Shown piece after piece: positions 36,956 through 45,805 of a DNA stretch of 64,000 nt. The first letter of the stretch is position 1, and every line of letters starts with the position of its first letter. The position numbers were made by a program, and so were the translations under genes. The notes below the pieces were generated by a model. The model ran no database searches. It was given only the letters and a program-made list of their open reading frames with translations, and was not told where the DNA came from. Source of the DNA: Salinigranum halophilum (GTDB lineage Archaea > Halobacteriota > Halobacteria > Halobacteriales > Haloferacaceae); contig NZ_SSNL01000007.1 of NCBI RefSeq assembly GCF_007004735.1, forward strand, positions 107,061 to 171,060, given 5' to 3'.

Positions 36956-37549
36956 TCACGAGAGCGCGACCAGCACCAGCCACATCCCTGCACACGCCAC
37001 CGGTGGAATGGAGAGGTTGTCGTCGATGACGTAGCCGACGACCACGGGTTTGATACCGTCGGCGAGGGTCGCCCCGGCGGCCCCGACGACGCCCGCGGTC
37101 AGCGTCGACACGCCCAGCCCCATCCCCTCGACGACGAACGTGCCGACGGCGAGCACGAGACAGACGCCGAACATCACGACCAGCGTCGTCACCTGCTTCA
37201 CCTCGCCGACGCCCCGCGAGGCCATGAGCCCCGAGATGGGGTCGCCGATGGCGAGCATGAGCATCCCCGCCGCAGCGACCGGCGGGGCGAAGACGAACCC
37301 GACAGCCGCCATGCTGTACGTGTACAGCGCGTAGCCCGCGGGGTTGTCCTGCTCGTACTCGCGGGTGAGCCGGTCGTAGATGGCCCAGTCGAGGCCCACC
37401 CCCAGTCGGAGCACCTCCAGCACCGTGGCGACGAGGGCGCTCACGACGAGCAGCCCTTTCACGGCGGACCACGGCGCGACCCCGGCGAGATAGCCGAGCG
37501 GCACGAGGCTCCCGCTGGCGTGGACGAGTCGCCGCTGGAGCTCACTCAC
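36956..37549 (-). CDS. Dolichol/polyprenol kinase-like membrane protein
   Basis: The 197-residue protein has about six helices. It resembles archaeal members of the dolichol kinase/phosphatidate cytidylyltransferase group: SELQRRLVHASGSLVPLGYL at the start, then LAIGDPISGLMASRGVGEVK with an Asp-containing conserved loop, and VGAAGATLADGIKPVVVGYV with a second Asp, then DDNLSIPPVA. CTP-dependent phosphorylation of dolichol, or of another polyprenol, would serve N-glycosylation or lipid recycling. GTG start at 37549 lies 4 nt after the glyS stop. Confidence 0.75.
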   Translation of the reverse strand: MSELQRRLVHASGSLVPLGYLAGVAPWSAVKGLLVVSALVATVLEVLRLGVGLDWAIYDRLTREYEQDNPAGYALYTYSMAAVGFVFAPPVAAAGMLMLAIGDPISGLMASRGVGEVKQVTTLVVMFGVCLVLAVGTFVVEGMGLGVSTLTAGVVGAAGATLADGIKPVVVGYVIDDNLSIPPVACAGMWLVLVALS

Positions 37550-37553
37550 GCGC

Positions 37554-39338
37554 TCAGGCCTCGGTCGCGACGCCGTCGTACTCGTCGAGCACGTCGTCGA
37601 ACGCCCGCGTTCCAGCCCGGAGGTCGACGAGGACGGCGACGAGGTCGTCGATGGGAACGCGCGCCTGCGCGGCGGAGTCGCGCTCGCGCACGGTGACGCT
37701 GTCGGGACCGTCCCCTTCGAGCCCGTCACGGTCGACGGTCACGCAGAACGGGGTGCCGACCTCGTCCTGGCGGCGGTAGCGCCGGCCGATGCTCCCCGAG
37801 TCGTCGTAGACGACGGTGAAGCCGGCGTTCCTGAGCTGGCTCGCCAGTTCCGTCGCGCGGTCGGTGAGGTGCTCGACGTTGGAGACGAGCGGGAAGACGC
37901 CGACGTCGGTCGGAGCCACCGCGGGCGAGAGGTCGAGATACGTCCGCGTCTCGCCGTCGACCTCGTCGGTTCGCATCGCGTGGGCGACGAGGGTGTACAC
38001 CGTCCTATCGACACCGAACGACGGCTCGACGACGTGGGGTGTGGTGTGCTCGCCGGACTCGGTCTGTTCTTCGATGCGGAAGTCCGCCACCTCGGTGGGG
38101 ACGGAGTACTCGCTGTCGCCCACCTCGACGGTGACCTCTTCGCCGTCGAACGCGCTCGGGTCGCGCTCGGCGAGTTCTTGGAGCGCGTCCGCGACGCCGG
38201 CGGCGGCCCCACCGAACTCCGGTCCGAGCACGCTCATGTCGGGGTCGACGACCGCCTTCTCGACCGTCTTCGGCTCGTCGTACTGCTGGAACACGGTGAA
38301 ATCGTCGTTGGCGTGTTCGCCGTGTTTCGAGAGGTCGTAATCGCCTCTGTAGGCGAAGCCGGCGATCTCGATCCAGTCGCCGTCGACCTCCGCTTCGGCG
38401 TCCCAGCAGTCGGCGGCGTAGTGGGCCCGCTCGCCCGAGAGGTGCTGACGGAAGCGGAAGCGGTCCATGTCCACACCGACGAACTCGTACCACTCGTAGG
38501 CGACGCCGAGGAAGTAGCCGACCCAGGCACTCCCGATGACGCCCTCTTCGACCGCCTCGCCGATGGTGGTCTCCACGAGGCCGCCGTCGTCGTCGGCCTG
38601 CTCGCTCGCGGGGTACAGGTCGACGGCGACGTCCGCCACGCTCGACAGGTCCGGTTCGTCCGTCTCGGGGTCGACGAACTGCTCCAACTCGGCCTGGGTG
38701 AACTCCCGCGTGCGGACGAGGCTCTTCCGCGGCGATATCTCGTTCCGATAGGCGCGGCCGATCTGCGTGACACCGAAGGGAAGACGGTTCCGGGCGTACT
38801 CTTTCAGCCGCGGGAACTCGACGAAGATGCCCTGCGCCGTCTCCGGTCGTAAGTACCCGGGCGTCGACGACCCCGGCCCGATGGTCGTCTCGAACATGAG
38901 GTTGAACTCCTCGACCGATTCGCCGGCGAGGGTGGCCCCGCAGTTCGGACACGCGAGGTCGTGCTCTGCGATGAGCGCTTCGACCTCCGGGATGGGGAGG
39001 GATTCGGCCTCCTCGATACCGGTCGCGTCCTCGATGAGGTGGTCCGCACGGTGTGACTCGCCACACTCGGGGCACTCGACGAGCATGTCGTCGAAGCCGT
39101 CGAGGTGGCCCGACGCTTCGAAGACGGGCTCGGGCATCACCGTTGGGCCGTCGATTTCGAGGTTGCCCTCCTGGACGGCGAAGCGCTCGCGCCAGGCGTC
39201 CTCGACGTTCCGCTTCAGCGACGCGCCCTGGGGGCCGTACGTGTAGAAGCCGCCGACGCCGCCGTACGCTCCCGCGGCACCGAAGAAGAAGCCGCGTCGC
39301 TTCGCGAGTTCGGCGATGGCTTCGCTCTCCGACCCCAT
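37554..39338 (-). CDS. glyS: Glycyl-tRNA synthetase (archaeal/eukaryotic type)
   Basis: Charges tRNA-Gly. The 594-residue alpha2-type class II enzyme opens with AKRRGFFFGAAGAYGGVGGF, followed by YTYGPQGASLKRNVEDAWRE. A zinc-binding insert has CPECGESH and CPNCGATLAGE. Class II motif 2 is around YLRPETAQGIFVEFPRL and FGVTQIGRAYRNEISPRKSL, motif 3 is in the VVEPSFGVDRTVYTLVAHAM block. The C-terminal anticodon-binding domain (SPAVAPTDVGVFPLVSNVEH) is present. It begins 2 nt after the CBS protein stop and is followed by the kinase gene, giving a three-gene operon. Confidence 0.96.
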   Translation of the reverse strand: MGSESEAIAELAKRRGFFFGAAGAYGGVGGFYTYGPQGASLKRNVEDAWRERFAVQEGNLEIDGPTVMPEPVFEASGHLDGFDDMLVECPECGESHRADHLIEDATGIEEAESLPIPEVEALIAEHDLACPNCGATLAGESVEEFNLMFETTIGPGSSTPGYLRPETAQGIFVEFPRLKEYARNRLPFGVTQIGRAYRNEISPRKSLVRTREFTQAELEQFVDPETDEPDLSSVADVAVDLYPASEQADDDGGLVETTIGEAVEEGVIGSAWVGYFLGVAYEWYEFVGVDMDRFRFRQHLSGERAHYAADCWDAEAEVDGDWIEIAGFAYRGDYDLSKHGEHANDDFTVFQQYDEPKTVEKAVVDPDMSVLGPEFGGAAAGVADALQELAERDPSAFDGEEVTVEVGDSEYSVPTEVADFRIEEQTESGEHTTPHVVEPSFGVDRTVYTLVAHAMRTDEVDGETRTYLDLSPAVAPTDVGVFPLVSNVEHLTDRATELASQLRNAGFTVVYDDSGSIGRRYRRQDEVGTPFCVTVDRDGLEGDGPDSVTVRERDSAAQARVPIDDLVAVLVDLRAGTRAFDDVLDEYDGVATEA

Positions 39339-39340
39339 CG

Positions 39341-40186
39341 TCAGAGCGCCTCCAGCAGGTTGATGTCCCGGACCACGCCGACGAGTTCGTCGCCGTTCAC
39401 GAGCGGAATCTGCTCGATGTCGTTCGAGATCATCATCTGCGCGGCGTCCTTCGCGGTCCGCGTGCGCGAGACCGTCACCAGGTCGGTCGTCATGAACGTC
39501 TCGACTGACTCAGCGGGAATCTCGACGTTCCGCGTCGGGATGTAACGCTTCCCGACGGCCTTGATGCCCTCCCACATCCAGTCGTTGTCCTGGTTGGCGA
39601 TCGAGTCACCGGTGTCGTCTTCACCCTCGACGACGCGGGCGACCTCGATGATGTCGACCTCGGTGAGGATGCCGCACATCCGCCCGTCGTCGTCGAGGAC
39701 GACGGCGTAGGGGACGTTGGCGTAGTAGATCTCGCGTTCGGCCACGGTCAGCGGCGTCCCGACGTAGGTCGTGTTCACGTCCGTAGCCGCGAGGTTGCCG
39801 ACCGCGGCGTCACCGTCGGCCTCGCCGCTGGCGATGGCGTGAATCACGTCGGTCACGGTCACGATGCCGACGAGCCCGTCGTCGACGACCGGGACGCGGC
39901 GCGTGTCGCTGTCGACCATCAGCTTCGCGACTTCCTCGACCGTCGCGTCGGGCGCGGTCGTCGGGACCTCCCGCAGTAGGAGGGCGAGCTGGTCTTCGTC
40001 GGGCTGTTCGATGAGGTCCTCTCGGGAGACGAGTCCGCGATACTCCTCGCCGTCGTCGGTTTGTTTGACGACGGGAACGGAGGAGAAGCCACGTTCTTGC
40101 AGATAGGTCAGGACGTCGTCACGGGTGCCGGGGAGTTCGACCGTGACCACCTCCGCTCGTGGCGTCATCGCGTCGGCTACGTTCAT
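39341..40186 (-). CDS. Protein with four CBS domains
   Basis: The 281-residue soluble protein is made of CBS repeats: MNVADAMTPRAEVVTVELPG, VPTTAPDATVEEVAKLMVDS, a third repeat including VPYAVVLDDDGRMCGILTEV, and SVETFMTTDLVTVSRTRTAK. CBS pairs bind adenine nucleotides and regulate partner proteins. It heads the glyS-kinase operon, so it might report energy status, though the partner is not evident. Start is an ATG at 40186 with GGGGGT upstream; the longer frame crosses an intergenic region. Confidence 0.88.
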   Translation of the reverse strand: MNVADAMTPRAEVVTVELPGTRDDVLTYLQERGFSSVPVVKQTDDGEEYRGLVSREDLIEQPDEDQLALLLREVPTTAPDATVEEVAKLMVDSDTRRVPVVDDGLVGIVTVTDVIHAIASGEADGDAAVGNLAATDVNTTYVGTPLTVAEREIYYANVPYAVVLDDDGRMCGILTEVDIIEVARVVEGEDDTGDSIANQDNDWMWEGIKAVGKRYIPTRNVEIPAESVETFMTTDLVTVSRTRTAKDAAQMMISNDIEQIPLVNGDELVGVVRDINLLEAL

Positions 40187-40491
40187 ACCCCCGCTTACAG
40201 GCCCCCTCCTCTTGTACTCTGCGAAGCGGAGCATCGCCGGTCGCACCCCGCCGCAGGGCGATTTTCGCGCCACGGTCCCGCGATACCCCGTCCGGCACGC
40301 GGCGCTCGACGGTGGTTCCTCCGTCGAGACGCACTGAATCGGACGATGTTCGAGAGAGTGGGGACATTTCTTTACGTATATGTCTCACTCGCGGGTAAGA
40401 AACGCTATCCGTCCGAAACTAACGGGCCGTTTGTGAGATTCGTCTTCGATACATCGACGAATTTATAAGAGAGTGGTACGTTGTACCAAAC
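40187..40491. other. 305-nt divergent intergenic region
   Basis: The region separates the CBS gene from the small gene at 40492. It is AT-rich from about 40360 on and contains the promoter at 40462. A 40-codon frame (40346-40468) is judged chance. Nothing else is seen. Confidence 0.5.
40462..40468 (+). promoter_or_regulatory. TATA box for the 54-residue gene
   Basis: TTTATAA lies 24-30 nt before the ATG at 40492. Confidence 0.65.
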
Positions 40492-40656
40492 ATGACGGAT
40501 GCGACCACTCCCGTCGATGCCTCGAACACTGAGGTCATGGCCTCGGTGGACTCTGCCCCCGGTCGGTCGCAGTTCATTATCGCGGACGTGACCCGCGACG
40601 ACGCCTGGATGGCAGTACGACTCGAGGAAGCGTCGACACTCCCGGAGTGGCGCTGA
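40492..40656 (+). CDS. Small haloarchaeal protein (54 aa; DUF7556-like)
   Basis: The product opens MTDATTPVDASNTEVMASVD and ends with RSQFIIADVTRDDAWMAVRL and EEASTLPEWR. The block FIIADVTRDDAW...EW resembles a short haloarchaeal family I associate with DUF7556, function unknown. Acidic composition and a well-placed TTTATAA box support it. It is a monocistronic leaderless unit. Confidence 0.75.
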   Translation: MTDATTPVDASNTEVMASVDSAPGRSQFIIADVTRDDAWMAVRLEEASTLPEWR

Positions 40657-40763
40657 GTCGACTCTCGAGTCGCTCACTCCTCGACAGTCACTGCTCTCGA
40701 GCCACCGCTGGCAGTACTTGCACGAGAATCCAGCTTGATACATAACGAACGATAATTATAGAA

Positions 40764-41516
40764 GTGTCGTCTGACAGCCTCGACACGTCCGCCGGACGGC
40801 CGCTGGTGCGACGGGCGACCCGCCCGCTCACCGCGTTCGCGGGCGTCGTCGTCGCGGGTGTCGTCGGCTTCACCGTCCTCGGCGGCGTCGGCGTCGTCGA
40901 CGCGCTCTTCTGGCTCGTCGACCCCACCAGCATCGAACTCCACTTCCGCGAGCACGCGGGCCCCGAACGCCTCGTGAAGGCCTACGCGGTCCTCGTGGTT
41001 TCCGGGCTGGTGCTCGCGGGCCTGTGGACCGGTGAGACGGTACTCGCTGCGGCGTTCGGCGGCCAGATGACGGAGGAACTCAAACGGATGCAGAACGACC
41101 GGGCCATCGCCGACCTCGACGACCACGTGATCATCTGCGGCTACGGGATGTTCGGGCGGACCGTCGTCGACAGCCTGCGGTCGGCCGACCGCGACGTGGT
41201 CGTCGTCGAGACGGACGAGACGCAGTACGAACGCGCCCTCGCGACGGAGGGGGTCTTGGCGGTGAACGCCGACGCGCGCCGGGAAGAGACGCTCGTCGAT
41301 GCCGGCGTCCGCCGGGCCGACACGGTCGTCGCGGCCATCGACGACTCCAACGTGAACATCCAGCTCTCCATCGCGGCGAGCCAACTGGCCCCCGAGGTCA
41401 CGCTTGTCGTCCGGGTCGGCGAGGAGATGTACGAGTCGCTCGCGCGGCGTGCGGGTGCCGACGAGGTGGTCATCCCGGAGGTGGTCAGCGGCCGTCAGGT
41501 CATCGAGTCGCTCTGA
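40764..41516 (+). CDS. RCK/TrkA-N protein with two membrane helices but no K+ selectivity filter
   Basis: The 250-residue protein has two hydrophobic helices (AFAGVVVAGVVGFTVLGGVG and AYAVLVVSGLVLAGLW) and then an NAD-binding RCK domain (DHVIICGYGMFGRTVVDSLR, VVVVETDETQYERALATEGV, VVAAIDDSNVNIQLSIAASQ). The layout is that of MthK-type channels, but the loop between helices (DPTSIELHFREHAGPERLVK) has no TVGYGD-like filter. It may be a regulatory or dominant subunit rather than a pore. GTG at 40764 is assumed; a GTG at about 40805 just before the first helix is an alternative, given the AATTATA at 40754-40760. Confidence 0.78.
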   Translation: MSSDSLDTSAGRPLVRRATRPLTAFAGVVVAGVVGFTVLGGVGVVDALFWLVDPTSIELHFREHAGPERLVKAYAVLVVSGLVLAGLWTGETVLAAAFGGQMTEELKRMQNDRAIADLDDHVIICGYGMFGRTVVDSLRSADRDVVVVETDETQYERALATEGVLAVNADARREETLVDAGVRRADTVVAAIDDSNVNIQLSIAASQLAPEVTLVVRVGEEMYESLARRAGADEVVIPEVVSGRQVIESL

Positions 41517-41577
41517 CGCCCGGGGGTCGGCGGCCGGTGACTGAACTTTTTTGTCACCGACTCCCGATACCCAGGCT

Positions 41578-41997
41578 ATGAACTATCGGGAGGTCACGCC
41601 GACGCGGGAGTTCCTCTGTTCGCTCGAACACGGGACGGACTGGCGCGAGGAGATCGAGGAGTTCGCCGCGCGTGAGGGGATCGAGTCGGCGTGGTTCAAC
41701 GCCATGGGTGCTGTCCAGGACGCCGAGGTGTGGTTCTACGACCAGGAGGACAAAGAGTACCTCTCGGTGCAGTTCGACGAACCGCTGGAGGTCGCCGCCT
41801 GCGTCGGCAACGTCGCCCTCCTCGACGGCGACCCGTTCGCACACACCCACGCCGTGCTCTCGCGGCGGTCGGGGCAGTCGCTCGCGGGACACCTCAACTC
41901 AGGGACTGTGTTCGCCGGCGAGGTCTACCTTCGGGCGTTCGAGGAACCCCTGGCGCGCGAACACGACGACGTGACCGACCTGGACCTCTGGCTGTGA
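41578..41997 (+). CDS. PPC (DUF296) domain protein
   Basis: The 139-residue product starts MNYREVTPTREFLCSLEHGT and has the PPC/DUF296 metal motif AHTHAVLSRRSGQSLAGHLN, followed by SGTVFAGEVYLRAFEE. Prokaryotic PPC proteins form trimers with a metal at the His-rich site; plant members bind DNA with an added AT-hook, which is absent here, so DNA binding is uncertain. An ACTTTTTTGTC box at about 41545-41555 lies near 28 nt upstream. The PolD large subunit gene follows after 13 nt, so they may be co-transcribed. Confidence 0.85.
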   Translation: MNYREVTPTREFLCSLEHGTDWREEIEEFAAREGIESAWFNAMGAVQDAEVWFYDQEDKEYLSVQFDEPLEVAACVGNVALLDGDPFAHTHAVLSRRSGQSLAGHLNSGTVFAGEVYLRAFEEPLAREHDDVTDLDLWL

Positions 41998-42010
41998 GCG
42001 GGAGACAGCG

Positions 42011-45000
42011 ATGAGACCGGCGGACGAACGCTACTTCGAGCGCATCGAGTCGCGGCTCGACCAGGCGTTCGAGCGCGCCGAGGCGGCCAAGGCGCAGGGG
42101 TGGGACCCCACCTGCGAGGTCGAGATTCCCGTCGCGAAGGACATGGCCGACCGCGTCGAGAACATCCTCGGCATCCCGGGGGTGGCCGAGCGCGTCCGTG
42201 AACTCGAAGGGCAGATGTCCCGCGAGGAGGCCGCGCTCGAACTCGTCACCGACTTCGTCGAGGGCTCTGTCGGAGATTACGAGTCGAAGGCCGGGAAGAT
42301 CGAGGGAGCGGTCCGGACGGCCGTCGCCCTCCTCACCGAGGGGGTCGTCGCCGCGCCCATCGAGGGAATCGACCGCGTCGAGATTCTCGACAACGACGAC
42401 GGCACCCAGTTCGTCAACGTCTACTACGCCGGCCCGATTCGCTCTGCCGGCGGGACCGCACAGGCACTCTCCGTGCTCGTCGCCGACTACGCCCGGACGC
42501 TCCTCGACATCGACGAGTACAAGGCTCGAACCGACGAGGTCGAGCGATACGTCGAGGAGGTCAACCTCTACGACAAGGACACGGGCCTGCAGTACTCGCC
42601 GAAGGACAAAGAGACCCGCTTCATCGCCCAGAACATGCCCATCATGCTCGACGGGGAGGCCACCGGGGACGAGGAAGTCTCGGGATACCGTGACCTCGAA
42701 CGCGTCGACACCAACAACCCTCGCGGCGGGATGTGTCTCGTCCTCGCCGAGGGCATCGCGCTGAAAGCTCCGAAGATTCAGCGATACACGCGAAAGCTCG
42801 ACGAGGTCGACTGGCCGTGGCTCCAGGACCTCATCGACGGGGCTATCGGGACGGACGAGGACGACGAGGCCGAACAGCACGCGGCCGAAGACGCCGACGT
42901 GGGAGACGACGCCGACGAGGAGCACCCGGGCGGCGACGAGACCCCTGCCGACGGACCCGCCGGTCCCCCCCGGGTCGAACCCGCGACCAAGTTCCTCCGC
43001 GACCTCATCGCCGGCCGGCCCGTCTTCGGACATCCGTCGATGCCGGGCGGGTTCCGCCTCAGATACGGCCGCGCCCGCAACCACGGCTTCGCGACCGCCG
43101 GCGTCCATCCCGCGACGATGCACCTCGTCGACGACTTCCTCGCCACGGGGACTCAGATCAAGACCGAGCGACCCGGCAAGGCCGCGGGCGTCGTCCCCGT
43201 CGACTCCATCGAGGGGCCGACGGTCCGACTGGCGAACGGCGACGTCCGCCGCATCGACGACCCCGCGGAGGCGCTCGAACTCCGCAACGGCGTCGAGGCC
43301 ATCCTCGACCTCGGCGAGTACCTCGTCAACTACGGCGAGTTCGTCGAGAACAACCACCCGCTCGCGCCCGCCTCCTACACCGTGGAGTGGTGGCGACAAG
43401 ACTTCGTGCACGCGGGCGGCGACCTCCAGGCGCTGGCGGACGACCCCCACGTCGACCTCGCGAACCCCACGGCGACGGAGGCGCTCACGTGGGCAACCGA
43501 GTACGACTGTCCGCTCCACCCGGCGTACACCTACCTGTGGCACGACGTCTCAGTCGAGACGTTCGAGGCGCTCGCCGACGCGGTCGAGTCCGGACACGTC
43601 GCGGAAGCGACCGCAGACGGCGGCGTCGCGCTCGACCCGACGGCCAGTGGGTCGAACCGCGCGGGGACGCTCGTCCTCCCGCGCACCGAAGAGGTGACGC
43701 GAGCGCTCGAATCACTCCTCGTCGAACACCGACAGACCGCGGACGACCTCCGCCTCTCGACCTGGCGGCCGTTCGTCCGCTCGCTCGGTTTCACACCGGA
43801 GCTAGAGCGTACGTGGGAGACGCTCTCCGATCACGCACGAACCTGGGACGACGGCGAGAACGCCGTCGAGGCCGTCAACGAGGTGGCCCCGTTCCGGATT
43901 CGAGAGCGCGCGCCGACGCGTATCGGAGCGCGCATGGGCCGCCCGGAGAAGTCCGAGAGCCGCGACCTCTCGCCCGCGGTCCACACGCTCTTTCCCATCA
44001 GCGAGGCCGGCGGCAGCCAGCGAGACGTGAGTACCGCGGCCCGCGCCCGTGGGGAGAACGGGAAACGCGGACACTTCGACGTCCAACTCGGGCGGCGGCG
44101 CTGCCCGGACTGTGGGACACGGACGTACAAGTCACGCTGTCCCGACTGTGCGTCCCACACCGACCCCTACTACGAGTGCGACGACTGCGGTCAGGTGGTC
44201 GAACCCGACGAGGGGGGCCGCGTCCACTGCACGCGGTGTGAGCGTGACGTCTCCTCGGTCGACTGGCAGTCCGTCGACCTCAACACCGAACTCCGGGCGG
44301 CGCTCGAGGACGTCGGCGAACGGGAGGCGTCCTTCGACATCCTCAAAGGTGTCAAAGGGCTGATGTCGTCGAACAAGACGCCCGAACCCATCCAGAAGGG
44401 CGTCCTCCGGGCGAAACACGGCGTGACCTCGTTCAAGGACGGGACCGTCCGCTACGACATGACGGACCTCCCGGTGACGTCGGTCCGCCCGGCCGAACTC
44501 GACGTCACCGCCGGCGACTTCCGGAACCTCGGCTACGACACCGACGTCGACGGCGAACCGCTCCGCTTCGACGACCAGCTGGTCGAACTCAAAGTGCAGG
44601 ACATTGTGCTCTCTGACGGGGCGGCAACACACATGCTCAAAACCGCCGACTTCGTCGACGACCTTCTGACCCAGTTCTACGACCTGCCGCCCTTCTACGA
44701 GGTGGAAGAGCGACAGGACCTCGTGGGTGAACTCGTCTTCGGGATGGCTCCGCATACCTCGGCGGCCGTCGTCGGACGTGTCGTCGGCTTCACGTCCGCG
44801 GCCGTCGGCTACGCACACCCTTATTTTCACGCAGCTAAGCGCCGCAACTGTGACGGAGACGAAGATTGCGTCATGCTCCTCATGGACGGCCTCCTGAACT
44901 TCTCGAAGGAGTTCCTCCCCGACAAGCGCGGCGGGCAGATGGACGCGCCGCTCGTGATGTCCTCGCGCATCGACCCGTCCGAAATCGACGACGAGGCGCA

Positions 45001-45595
45001 CAACGTCGACATCGTCCGCGAGTACCCGCGGGAGTTCTACGAGGCGACGCTGGAGATGGCCGACCCCGAGTCGGTCGACATCACCATCGCCGAGGAGACG
45101 CTCGACACCGACCACGAGTACCACGGCTTCGAGCACAGCCACGACACCTCGAACATCGCCCTCGGACCCGACCTCTCGGCGTACAAGACGCTCGGGTCGA
45201 TGATGGAGAAGATGGACGCTCAGCTCGAACTCGCCCGGAAGCTCCGCGCCGTCGACGAAACCGACGTCGCCGAACGGGTCATCGAGTACCACTTTTTACC
45301 TGATCTCATCGGGAACCTCCGCGCCTTCTCCCGGCAGGAGACGCGCTGTCTCGACTGCGGCGAGAAGTACCGTCGCGTGCCCCTGACCGGCGACTGCCGC
45401 GAGTGCGGTGGCCGCGTGAACCTCACGGTCCACCGCGGCTCGGTGAACAAGTACATGGAGACCGCTATCAGGGTCGCCGACGAGTACGACTGTCGCCCCT
45501 ACACCAAACAGCGGCTCGAAGTGCTCGAGAAATCTCTCGAGAGCGTCTTCGAGAACGACCAGAACAAGCAGTCGGGGATTGCGGATTTCATGTAA
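42011..45595 (+). CDS. polC: DNA polymerase D large subunit (DP2)
   Basis: The 1,194-residue catalytic subunit of the archaeal replicative PolD. The N-terminus (KDMADRVENILGIPGVAERV) and FVNVYYAGPIRSAGGTAQAL are typical. The two-barrel catalytic core has AAKRRNCDGDEDCVMLLMDG near residue 946, with the acidic residues of the active site. Zinc motifs occur at CPDCGTRTYKSRCPDC, YYECDDCGQVV and CTRCERD, and again at CLDCGEKYRRVPLTGDCREC. No intein interrupts the CDGDED site, where inteins occur in some archaeal PolC. The last residues KQSGIADFM look like a PCNA-interacting peptide. The small subunit gene is not in the window. Confidence 0.97.
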   Translation: MRPADERYFERIESRLDQAFERAEAAKAQGWDPTCEVEIPVAKDMADRVENILGIPGVAERVRELEGQMSREEAALELVTDFVEGSVGDYESKAGKIEGAVRTAVALLTEGVVAAPIEGIDRVEILDNDDGTQFVNVYYAGPIRSAGGTAQALSVLVADYARTLLDIDEYKARTDEVERYVEEVNLYDKDTGLQYSPKDKETRFIAQNMPIMLDGEATGDEEVSGYRDLERVDTNNPRGGMCLVLAEGIALKAPKIQRYTRKLDEVDWPWLQDLIDGAIGTDEDDEAEQHAAEDADVGDDADEEHPGGDETPADGPAGPPRVEPATKFLRDLIAGRPVFGHPSMPGGFRLRYGRARNHGFATAGVHPATMHLVDDFLATGTQIKTERPGKAAGVVPVDSIEGPTVRLANGDVRRIDDPAEALELRNGVEAILDLGEYLVNYGEFVENNHPLAPASYTVEWWRQDFVHAGGDLQALADDPHVDLANPTATEALTWATEYDCPLHPAYTYLWHDVSVETFEALADAVESGHVAEATADGGVALDPTASGSNRAGTLVLPRTEEVTRALESLLVEHRQTADDLRLSTWRPFVRSLGFTPELERTWETLSDHARTWDDGENAVEAVNEVAPFRIRERAPTRIGARMGRPEKSESRDLSPAVHTLFPISEAGGSQRDVSTAARARGENGKRGHFDVQLGRRRCPDCGTRTYKSRCPDCASHTDPYYECDDCGQVVEPDEGGRVHCTRCERDVSSVDWQSVDLNTELRAALEDVGEREASFDILKGVKGLMSSNKTPEPIQKGVLRAKHGVTSFKDGTVRYDMTDLPVTSVRPAELDVTAGDFRNLGYDTDVDGEPLRFDDQLVELKVQDIVLSDGAATHMLKTADFVDDLLTQFYDLPPFYEVEERQDLVGELVFGMAPHTSAAVVGRVVGFTSAAVGYAHPYFHAAKRRNCDGDEDCVMLLMDGLLNFSKEFLPDKRGGQMDAPLVMSSRIDPSEIDDEAHNVDIVREYPREFYEATLEMADPESVDITIAEETLDTDHEYHGFEHSHDTSNIALGPDLSAYKTLGSMMEKMDAQLELARKLRAVDETDVAERVIEYHFLPDLIGNLRAFSRQETRCLDCGEKYRRVPLTGDCRECGGRVNLTVHRGSVNKYMETAIRVADEYDCRPYTKQRLEVLEKSLESVFENDQNKQSGIADFM

Positions 45596-45617
45596 CTCGA
45601 GCTTTATCGCCCTCGCA

Positions 45618-45636
45618 GTTCGCGCAGCGCGCGAAC
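45618..45636. repeat. 8-bp inverted repeat after polC
   Basis: GTTCGCGC and GCGCGAAC flank AGC, 22 nt past the polC stop. It may aid termination together with the larger hairpin at 45664. Confidence 0.6.
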
Positions 45637-45663
45637 CGCTCCGAAAAGAATCGATGAAAAACG

Positions 45664-45695
45664 CCGCGAGCGAGTCGTGTGCGACTCGCTCGCGG
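45664..45695. repeat. Perfect 14-bp inverted repeat after polC
   Basis: CCGCGAGCGAGTCG and its exact complement flank the loop TGTG. This is the strongest hairpin noticed in the window. It lies 68 nt past the polC stop and 110 nt before the next gene, so a terminator or an RNA-stability element is likely. Confidence 0.75.
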
Positions 45696-45805
45696 TCGGT
45701 TACAGACGACACCGCAAGCAACGGCATCTCGCCAGGTGAGGGGTTTTCTCTTCAGCGTGACAGAATATACCACGGTTTTTGTCATCAGCGGTCCAACACA
45801 TACGT

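Noticed and set aside
40346..40468. 40-codon plus-strand frame ending in the promoter of the 54-residue gene
   Set aside because: It runs into the TTTATAA promoter box, has no promoter of its own and has a non-haloarchaeal hydrophobic/basic composition.
41894..43543. 549-codon minus-strand frame
   Set aside because: It is a shadow of the PolD large subunit gene and has no recognisable domain or promoter.
44840..44875. Possible intein in polC
   Set aside because: The catalytic motif is continuous, and the protein length matches intein-free DP2.
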